Assembly: GCA_009778255.1 (NCBI GenBank) | Contig: WRKD01000188.1 | Span: forward strand, 1 to 15,281 | DNA from: Bacillota bacterium | GTDB taxonomy: Bacteria; Bacillota; Dehalobacteriia; UBA4068 | DNA: 15,281 bases | Reading direction: 5' to 3' | Shown here: in pieces, positions 6,175 through 11,889 of the stretch | Layout of the letters: each line of letters opens with the position of its first letter | How positions within the stretch are numbered: position 1 is the first letter of the stretch | Made by a program: the position numbers and the translations under genes | Notes under the pieces: generated by a model | Seen by the model: only the letters and a program-made list of their open reading frames with translations | The model's database searches: none | What the model was told of the DNA's origin: nothing

Positions 6175-7350
6175 ATGTCAGATTATTCTACTATAATGGC
6201 TACAGATATATACGCGCCATTGCAAGATTTAGATGTTACAAACTATTTGCAAAGTGAATTGAGTAAATCTAACCAAGAGAATTTTAAAGTTTTAGTTCGG
6301 TATATAAAAAATGGGGAATGCGCTTTTATACTTGGCGCCGGAGTCAGTTATAATATTAATTTGCCCTTATGGTCCGGTTTATTAGATACTTTACTTCTGC
6401 AGGGCATTGCCAGAGATGTTTTTGATAATGAACATGATAAGAAGATAGTGCAAAAATATCCACTGGAATATACCGAAGCGCTAAAAAATGCTTCGGGAGC
6501 GTTTTCAAAAATCAACACCTTGGAAGCCGCTGAATATGTGATGATAGCATTGGAAAAGAATGCTTATTTGGAGAAACTTCGCCAACCCAAGCCATCGCGT
6601 CCGGAAATATCGTTAAACAGAAGAATAGCAGCGGCGGTGAAAGGGGCGCTTATTTATTATCGGCAAACTCAAAAAGAGCCAGAGAATTTTACGCTATTAA
6701 TTAATCTCGCAAGTTTTTTCGCTAAGGGAGTAAAACAGGTGATAACTTATAATTATGATGACGGGCTGGAAAAAGCGGCGCTCGGCGGTTCATACAACTC
6801 ATTTGGTATGCGAGATTGCGTATACCAGGTTAACTCTAAAACAAATATTTACCATGTACATGGAAGGCTTTCTATATTTAATACTGTCGCTACCGCCGAG
6901 GCGGATAAAGATATGGATGACGGCGTCATTCTTACCGAAAGAAGTTACTCAAAACTGGAGAGTACCGTCTATGATAACACCAACACTTGTCAAGCTCAGA
7001 TATTAGCTTCTAATCACTGCTTATTTATGGGTTTTTCTTGCCAAGACTATAACTTTAGGAGAATCGTCCGCAACATCAACCCTTCCCATGAGTTTCAATT
7101 GCCTTTCTATTATATTATAGAAGAAAACAGAAACCACTTACAGAAAACGCATATAATATTTTACCCTATTGATGATCTGCTTAATCTTTTTCAAAATAAC
7201 ACTCTAAGTGATGTAGAGAGTACTATTTTGAATAGATTGCTAAAAGCGCAAGCAAGTTATCTTGTTAAATACAATATATACCCGATTTTTATTACACACA
7301 AGGATCTCAATACAGTTATTGAGGCAATCTTGGATGCTCTTACCCAATAG
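6175..7350 (+). CDS. SIR2-like domain protein, putative NADase effector
   Basis: This 391-residue protein has the hallmarks of the bacterial SIR2-like (SIR2_2/defence-associated sirtuin) domain. They are AFILGAGVSYNINLPLW (50-66, nucleotide-binding GAG), VITYNYDDGLE (189-199), YHVHG (226-230, with H229 in the position of the catalytic His before Gly) and LFMGFSCQDYNFRR (283-296). Residues 310-391 form a C-terminal extension of unknown role. Family members in Thoeris, DSR, SIR2-HerA, SIR2-short-Argonaute and Avs systems hydrolyse NAD+ to halt phage infection. AGGAG (6160-6164) precedes the ATG by 10 nt, and the gene lies 22 nt after the zincin-motif gene in one operon. The domain call is strong; NADase activity and a defence role are inferred. 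Confidence 0.88.
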   Translation: MSDYSTIMATDIYAPLQDLDVTNYLQSELSKSNQENFKVLVRYIKNGECAFILGAGVSYNINLPLWSGLLDTLLLQGIARDVFDNEHDKKIVQKYPLEYTEALKNASGAFSKINTLEAAEYVMIALEKNAYLEKLRQPKPSRPEISLNRRIAAAVKGALIYYRQTQKEPENFTLLINLASFFAKGVKQVITYNYDDGLEKAALGGSYNSFGMRDCVYQVNSKTNIYHVHGRLSIFNTVATAEADKDMDDGVILTERSYSKLESTVYDNTNTCQAQILASNHCLFMGFSCQDYNFRRIVRNINPSHEFQLPFYYIIEENRNHLQKTHIIFYPIDDLLNLFQNNTLSDVESTILNRLLKAQASYLVKYNIYPIFITHKDLNTVIEAILDALTQ

Positions 7351-7409
7351 TTGAATAATGAAGAGAAAAAATGCTAATCAATAATAGTTAAAAATATGTA
7401 AAAATACAC

Positions 7410-7425
7410 AAAATACATGTATTTT
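7410..7425. repeat. 16-bp perfect palindrome between SIR2 and the small gene
   Basis: AAAATACATGTATTTT is self-complementary and lies 13 bp upstream of the -35 box of the next promoter. A near-copy arm, GTAAAAATACA, just upstream can also pair with TGTATTTTAC. It may be a regulator operator for the small gene or a weak terminator for the operon; the AT-rich setting makes chance possible. Confidence 0.4.
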
Positions 7426-7438
7426 ACTTAAAATTATC

Positions 7439-7467
7439 TTGCTTTACTAGATAGTTTATGCTATGAT
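7439..7467 (+). promoter_or_regulatory. Promoter of the 61-residue protein gene
   Basis: TTGCTT (7439-7444) and TATGAT (7462-7467) are 17 nt apart. Transcription from about 7474 leaves a 5' untranslated region of about 64 nt, and a terminator at 7751-7774 closes a one-gene unit of roughly 300 nt. Confidence 0.6.
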
Positions 7468-7537
7468 TTACTTGTTATTTATTGCTTTTTGTTTGAGTTG
7501 AAGTCTTTTATTATTTTGTTTTCCGGAGGCATAATTT

Positions 7538-7723
7538 ATGGCATTCGAAGATTTGACTCTTCCGCCTATTAAACCTGTTGCCAATCGTAGGTATGTCAGA
7601 AGAGCTCCTTTTGGCGAGTCAACGATGAACCCGGAATTAGAAGATACCGCTGAGCTGCAATACGTGCCTAGTATACGTGTTGGCATAGCGGCGGATTGGA
7701 AATTGGCCGAGAATAAGGAGTAA
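7538..7723 (+). CDS. Small hypothetical protein, 61 residues
   Basis: I do not recognise this protein. It starts MAFEDLTLPPIKPVANRRYV and is mixed-charge, with a basic stretch (RRYVRR, 18-23) and an acidic stretch (PELEDTAELQ, 32-41). It has no cysteine, no membrane segment and no signal peptide. GGAGG (7525-7529) precedes the ATG by 8 nt. Its own promoter and terminator make it a self-contained gene rather than part of the SIR2 operon, although it lies only 187 bp downstream. It could be a regulator, inhibitor or phage-type small protein; nothing in the sequence decides between these. Confidence 0.7.
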   Translation: MAFEDLTLPPIKPVANRRYVRRAPFGESTMNPELEDTAELQYVPSIRVGIAADWKLAENKE

Positions 7724-7750
7724 GCGACAGTTGGCTATTTTCTATTTTTA

Positions 7751-7774
7751 CCCCGTTGTTAAACGGGGCCTTTT
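7751..7774 (+). terminator. Intrinsic terminator of the small gene
   Basis: CCCCGTT (7751-7757) and AACGGGG (7762-7768) form a perfect 7-bp GC-rich stem with a GTTA loop, followed by CCTTTT. It lies 28 nt after the stop codon. A second dyad, AGCCG/CGGCT (7812-7825) followed by TAGTTTT, may act as a backup. Confidence 0.8.
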
Positions 7775-8060
7775 GGTGTGCGTGCAAAAAGTGCCCTTAT
7801 ATTAAATTAATAGCCGAATTCGGCTTAGTTTTACTGACCGCTGATATTTTGAATATAATAAAAAGAATCGTACGATCAATATAAGTTCTTCACAACGGCA
7901 TAATGGCAAAAAAGTATTTTAGTAAGCACTTGTAACACTTACTTGCAATAGTTCTACTAACTTGTATTTTGATATAGCAATTGAATTGATTCATATGTCC
8001 AGTAAACTATGTTATTGAATTGAAGTCCAGCATAATAAAGATTTTTGCGCATTTTCATTG

Positions 8061-8088
8061 TTTACAAGGTGTTAAAAATGTTTAAAAT
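8061..8088 (+). promoter_or_regulatory. Candidate promoter for the repeat surface protein
   Basis: TTTACA (8061-8066) and TAAAAT (8083-8088) are 16 nt apart, each 5/6 to consensus. If used, it gives a leader of about 300 nt. A weaker alternative is TAGACA (8177-8182) with TATTTT (8200-8205) at 17 nt. In DNA this AT-rich such matches are easy to find. Confidence 0.35.
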
Positions 8089-8307
8089 GCTGTTTCAATT
8101 AGATGCATCATTAATTTAATAGATATATAAAGTTAGTTTTTAGGCGCAAATAAATTAAAAGCATAATGAATAGGTATAGACAAATTCATGCATTTTAAAT
8201 ATTTTTCTTCGCAATATATTGATTTTTGCGCAAAAGTATGAAATAATAGTGCTTGTAGAAATTAACCTACTATTCTTCTAGGATTATAGAAATAGATTGG
8301 AGGTGAT

Positions 8308-8361
8308 TTGTTAACATCTGTTCCTTTATTTGTTATTATATATGTAGAACAAAATAGCTAA
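8308..8361 (+). CDS. Possible 17-codon leader ORF with TTG start
   Basis: GGAGGTGAT (8299-8307), a near-perfect anti-16S match, is directly followed by TTG (8308) and a frame of 17 codons ending in TAA at 8359-8361. The predicted peptide is hydrophobic in its middle (VPLFVIIYV). The main gene starts 30 nt later with its own GGAGGAG. Spacing from GGAGG to TTG is only 4 nt, so translation is doubtful. The strong Shine-Dalgarno site with no ATG is what makes it worth listing. Confidence 0.25.
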   Translation: MLTSVPLFVIIYVEQNS

Positions 8362-8391
8362 GTAGTCATACTAAAATTGGAGGAGATAATT

Positions 8392-10548
8392 ATGATTAAT
8401 AGTATATTTACAGGAGTAAAATTATTTCGAATCATCGTAATTGCGCTTATTGTAGCTGTTTTAATGAATTTAGCTTTGCTGTCGGCCTTTCAGCCAGCAA
8501 TGGCCGCTGACGATGGCATACCGGGACTAAAAGAGGCCAGCCCAGGTAGCGTCTTCACTATCGACGGAATTGAGTGGGTAGTTGTCAAGAACCAATATAT
8601 GACTGGCTCTATGAAAACAGCTACATTGCTACTTTTAAATGATGTAATCTATCCCAATACCAACGGCATAGTATATGCAACAACTGCAAATGAATGGGGT
8701 GGCGGCAACTGGCTTAACAATAGAGTACAGCAGCTAATGGATGGCTGGTACACATCGCTCAACTCCCCTACTCTTAAGCAATGGGCTCTGAAACCGATTC
8801 TTGGCGGATCGCCGAACCCAAGCTGGGTAAATAATCTTAGCCAGTTACCTTTAGCGGGGAATGTTACCACACAAATAGCCTTCTTGCCCAGGAAAGCCGA
8901 CGTTTTCCCCAGCCTTTCTACCTCGCAATTGATACTGTTTAATCCGCAAAACCCGGCTTCGACCTTAAAGGAGTGGTGGACCAGTACAATCTCTACAGCG
9001 GCCTATGGGTGCTTAGAGATTCTCAAAACAAGCGGCACTTGGAGTTATACTACATATGACGCGTCTATATTATATGGCTCCGGCGCAGGTTCGGGTATAT
9101 ACGCTCGTCCAGCCATCTGGGTTGCGAGCTCATCTCAATACACCTCGATCTCACCTTATGTTACACTTACCTTAAATGCTAACGGTGGTTCAGGTACGCT
9201 ACCAACTCAAACAGTTAGCAGGAATAGTTATGCGCAGATAAGCAGTATAGCCCCCTCCCATGCGTCGGCTACGTTTTTAGGATGGGCGCTGAGTAGCACA
9301 GCGACTACACCTATGTATCAATCGAGCGATTTCATTTATATGGATAACGATAAAACATTATTCGCCGTATGGTCATCCGCCGGCGGTTTAGCAGATGATA
9401 ATACCGGTTTGCTGGGTTTGAGAGAGAAAACGCCCGGCAGCATAGTTACAATCGATGGCATTGAATGGGTTCTTGTTAAGAGCCAATATATGAGCTCTTC
9501 TATGAAAACTATTTATCTACTGCTCTTAAACGACGTTTTGTATCCAAATACTGGTGGCTTAGTATATGCGACAAGTTTAAGTGAATGGGGTGGAGGCAAC
9601 TGGCTTAATAACAGAGTACAGCAACAAATGGATGGCTGGTATGCCGCACTTAACGCGCCTACCCTCAAGAAATGGGCTCTGAAGCCGATGCTGGGCGGAT
9701 CTCCTAACGAAACATGGGTAAATAATTTAAGCCAGCTACCAATGGCAGGAAATGATTTTTATCAAATAGCATATCTGCCTAGAAAAGCCGACCTTTTCCC
9801 AAGCCTTTCTACATCGCAACTAATACTGTTTAAACCGCAAAACCCGGCGTCGACCTTGAAGGAGTGGTGGACCAGTACTTTTTCGACAGCAGCATATGGA
9901 TGCTTAGAGATTCTTAGAACAAGCGGCACTTGGAGCTATACTACATATGATGCGTCTATATTATATGGCTCCGGCGCAGGCTCGGGAATCTACGCCCGGC
10001 CCGCTATTTGGGTGGTAGGTTCTAATGCATCCACCCCGGTTATTCCAACCACCGCTACAATTATTGTGGAACATAAAGATGCGAACAGCGGTGCAATACT
10101 GGGTCAGGCAAATTACGTTGTTAATGCCGGAAACTATGGCCCGTATAACGCGATATCTTTCGCAGGATACGGTACAGGTGCTCTCGCACCTGGCAGTGCA
10201 CTGGGAACCGGCACAATAGCCGGCGGACAGACAATCACAATTACATATCTTTACACTGCTATTGTGCAACAGGTGAAGATAAATGTCGGAGGGACTGTTA
10301 ACTGGAATGATGGTAACAATTCGTGGGGAACAAGACCAGCCAATGTTACGGTGGGCTTATTCCGGAATGGGCAGCCTTTACAGATGCAACAGGTTTCCTC
10401 ATTCGGAAACGGCCAATACTTATTTTCTAACTTAGATAAATATGCGCCCGATGGTAGCGAATATATTTATACTGTTAATGAACAGGCTGTTTCAGGCTAT
10501 AAAATAACTATTAATGGTTATAATATCTTGAATACCTTAATAATGTAA
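8392..10548 (+). CDS. Secreted multi-domain surface protein with two DUF6273-like repeats, Flg_new, MucBP-like and Cna-B-like domains
   Basis: ATG at 8392 is chosen because GGAGGAG (8379-8385) sits 6 nt upstream; a TTG at 8377 would lie inside this site. The product is 718 residues. An N-terminal signal peptide has a long hydrophobic core and a likely cleavage after QPAMA (about residue 39). Two homologous 200-residue modules follow (about 45-244 and 342-541), each with an FTIDGIEWV-type start and WWTS...ARPAIWV end resembling DUF6273. Between them lies a Listeria-Bacteroides repeat (LTLNANGGSGTLPTQ ... FLGWA ... LFAVW). After the second come a MucBP-like segment (IIVEHKDANSGAILGQ ... TYLYT) and a terminal Cna-B-like segment (GTVNWNDGNNS ... 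YTVNEQAVSGY). No LPXTG, membrane anchor or SLH domain follows, so it is probably released or held non-covalently. Adhesion or matrix role is inferred. Confidence 0.85.
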   Translation: MINSIFTGVKLFRIIVIALIVAVLMNLALLSAFQPAMAADDGIPGLKEASPGSVFTIDGIEWVVVKNQYMTGSMKTATLLLLNDVIYPNTNGIVYATTANEWGGGNWLNNRVQQLMDGWYTSLNSPTLKQWALKPILGGSPNPSWVNNLSQLPLAGNVTTQIAFLPRKADVFPSLSTSQLILFNPQNPASTLKEWWTSTISTAAYGCLEILKTSGTWSYTTYDASILYGSGAGSGIYARPAIWVASSSQYTSISPYVTLTLNANGGSGTLPTQTVSRNSYAQISSIAPSHASATFLGWALSSTATTPMYQSSDFIYMDNDKTLFAVWSSAGGLADDNTGLLGLREKTPGSIVTIDGIEWVLVKSQYMSSSMKTIYLLLLNDVLYPNTGGLVYATSLSEWGGGNWLNNRVQQQMDGWYAALNAPTLKKWALKPMLGGSPNETWVNNLSQLPMAGNDFYQIAYLPRKADLFPSLSTSQLILFKPQNPASTLKEWWTSTFSTAAYGCLEILRTSGTWSYTTYDASILYGSGAGSGIYARPAIWVVGSNASTPVIPTTATIIVEHKDANSGAILGQANYVVNAGNYGPYNAISFAGYGTGALAPGSALGTGTIAGGQTITITYLYTAIVQQVKINVGGTVNWNDGNNSWGTRPANVTVGLFRNGQPLQMQQVSSFGNGQYLFSNLDKYAPDGSEYIYTVNEQAVSGYKITINGYNILNTLIM
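8524..9123 (+). repeat. Internal 600-bp repeat, copy 1
   Basis: This stretch encodes GLKEASPGSVFTIDG to ARPAIWV. It aligns without gaps to 9415-10014, an offset of 891 bp. Identity is highest near the end, for example the shared block TATTATATGGCTCCGGCGCA. Confidence 0.8.
9415..10014 (+). repeat. Internal 600-bp repeat, copy 2
   Basis: This is the second copy of the 200-residue module, with the same length as copy 1. Differences are mostly synonymous or conservative (such as VVKNQYMTGS against LVKSQYMSSS), which points to an old duplication under selection rather than a recent one. Confidence 0.8.
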
Positions 10549-10613
10549 TTACGTTTTGCTACGTTGCTCTTTTTTCGTAGAAATTCATTGCCGTCACTAT
10601 AAGTAGTGTTAAT

Positions 10614-10669
10614 AAAAAAAGGTGATTAGGAATCATTTTAATTGTTTCCTAATCACTTTTTTTTTGTTT
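10614..10669. terminator. Strong, probably bidirectional, intrinsic terminator
   Basis: GTGATTAGGAA (10622-10632) and TTCCTAATCAC (10646-10656) form a perfect 11-bp stem, flanked by seven As on the left and nine Ts on the right. It ends the gene at 8392-10548 on the plus strand. The A-run makes it able to stop minus-strand transcripts from the lipoprotein gene as well. Confidence 0.9.
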
Positions 10670-10832
10670 GTATGGCAAGTAAGTTTATAATTTGAGCATA
10701 AAAGAAAGATGAACAATAGGGTTTTGCCTTTCAAGCAGCTATTTATACATAGCAGGGCTTTTATATGCCCAATGGTGTTTAATTGAAAATTTAGCGACAA
10801 AAATTACAAAATTAAGAGACCAATTTTAGAAA

Positions 10833-10865
10833 TGTAACCGATTTGTAACCAGTAACTGTTATAAT
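10833..10865 (+). promoter_or_regulatory. Extended -10 promoter with 11-bp-spaced direct repeats
   Basis: TGTAACC occurs at 10833-10839 and again at 10844-10850, one helical turn (11 bp) apart, followed by a shorter GTAAC. TGTTATAAT (10857-10865) is an extended -10 element with a perfect TATAAT. No -35 hexamer is evident. This layout resembles promoters activated by OmpR/PhoB-family response regulators. It points into the 3' end of the minus-strand lipoprotein gene, so a transcript would be antisense; no plus-strand gene with a ribosome binding site follows. Confidence 0.4.
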
Positions 10866-10901
10866 ATAAATATCAACACAATTTGCTAAGAAAACAAATG
10901 G

Positions 10902-11768
10902 TTAAAAAATCCATTTTTCAGCGATACGGCTGATTGTGCCGTTCGCATCAAGTTCATCCAAGGCAGCCTGTAACTTAGCGAAAAGTTCTTCATCTTCAAC
11001 ACGGACTGCCACCGCGTAGCTTGACTCAATAATCGTTTCGCTAATTTTATAATCATGCTGGGTGATTCTGCAAAGAAAGGAGGCAAAGCTGACGTCTGTT
11101 ATAATGCAGTCATATTTACCTAAAGATACCGCTGTAAAAAGCTGTTTATAGATCGGGGTAATGAAAGCTTGCCGGCTGTTTATAATGCTAGCGTCGTAAA
11201 AATTGAAAAAGTCAGCCGCCGGAGTGAATTCAAGGCTACAAATATTAAGATCATGAAGATCTTCCAGGCTGCTGTAATCATCCTCAGCATCCATCACCAG
11301 TACAATATTAGATTGTAGATACGGTTTCGTAAACTTCACCTTAGTTTCATCTAAAGAATCTACTGCAAGGCCGCCCCACAACATATCGACTTCTCCGCTT
11401 ATCAGCATTTCAGCTTTTTTTGACCAATCAATTTGCAAAAACTCAATTTCCGCATTGATGGTTCTTGCAACAGTCTCGGCCAATTCTATATCAAAACCAA
11501 TAGCTTGGAGATCGCCCAAAGAATTATCCTCAAAATAATGAAGGGGCGGATAAGGATAGCTGCTATAGCCAATCTTTATCGGAAGCAAATCTTTAATTTC
11601 TTCAATGCTAATCGCATCCGAACTGTTATTAAAATCACTTCCTTCGGAAACAGCGGGAATGTCGGATGATACACAAGCGCCAGTTATTGCACATAAAAAT
11701 AAAAAGAAAAGCGCTATCAATACCGCATTTCGATAATGAAACCTCTTTGTATGCATCAGAAAGATCAT
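10902..11768 (-). CDS. Extracellular solute-binding lipoprotein, amino-acid type (SBP_bac_3)
   Basis: This 288-residue family-3 substrate-binding protein starts at ATG 11768-11766, because GGAGGT (11781-11776) lies 7 nt upstream; a start five codons earlier would miss it. Residues 14-32 are a lipoprotein signal ending in ITGAC, with C32 as the probable lipidated cysteine (Thr at -3 is unusual). The two-lobe domain follows: IKIGYSSYPYPPLHYF, GFDIELAETVARTINAEIEF, VDMLWGGLAV, KVKFTKPYL, and in lobe two YDCIITDVSFASF. The usual Arg before FSxPY that holds the ligand carboxylate appears replaced (DETKVKFTKPY), so the ligand may differ. No permease or ATPase gene is in the window, so it may be an orphan receptor or sensor. 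Family call is strong; substrate unknown. Confidence 0.88.
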   Translation of the reverse strand: MIFLMHTKRFHYRNAVLIALFFLFLCAITGACVSSDIPAVSEGSDFNNSSDAISIEEIKDLLPIKIGYSSYPYPPLHYFEDNSLGDLQAIGFDIELAETVARTINAEIEFLQIDWSKKAEMLISGEVDMLWGGLAVDSLDETKVKFTKPYLQSNIVLVMDAEDDYSSLEDLHDLNICSLEFTPAADFFNFYDASIINSRQAFITPIYKQLFTAVSLGKYDCIITDVSFASFLCRITQHDYKISETIIESSYAVAVRVEDEELFAKLQAALDELDANGTISRIAEKWIF

Positions 11769-11792
11769 GGTATTTACCTCCAAACATAAATT

Positions 11793-11820
11793 TTGACATC
11801 AAAGCCTATACTACTATATT
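11793..11820 (+). promoter_or_regulatory. Promoter of the giant surface protein
   Basis: TTGACA (11793-11798) and TATATT (11815-11820) are 16 nt apart, giving a 5' untranslated region of about 60 nt before the ATG at 11890. Confidence 0.65.
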
Positions 11821-11842
11821 GATTCGGGAATAGTTTTCCCAA
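11813..11842 (-). promoter_or_regulatory. Candidate divergent promoter of the solute-binding lipoprotein
   Basis: On the minus strand, TTGGGA (11842-11837) is followed after 18 nt by TATAGT (11818-11813). Its -10 overlaps the -10 of the rightward promoter, so the two may exclude each other. An inverted repeat GGGAA (11826-11830) with TTCCC (11836-11840) lies in the spacer and could be an operator. Confidence 0.4.
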
Positions 11843-11889
11843 AAATAACAACAAACCAAATATAAATAAATTTTAGGAGGATGAAAAAA

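Larger units (their letters stand above)
7775..8391. other. AT-rich intergenic region upstream of the repeat surface protein
   Basis: No convincing gene of usual size is present. Elements seen are: the palindrome AGCCGAATTCGGCT (7812-7825); TATAAT (7854-7859) with no good -35; the palindrome ATCGTACGAT (7867-7876); an inverted repeat AGTAAG (7921-7926) with CTTACT (7938-7943); ATTGAATTGA twice (7980-7989 and 8014-8023), each followed 8 or 2 nt later by TCCAG; and GATTTTTGCGCA twice (8040-8051 and 8221-8232). The region most likely carries the promoter, operators and leader of the gene at 8392, but which promoter is used cannot be decided by eye. Confidence 0.6.

Noticed and set aside
10886..11086. 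Minus-strand frame of 66 codons inside the lipoprotein gene region
   Set aside because: It is an out-of-frame shadow of the solute-binding protein with no start signal.
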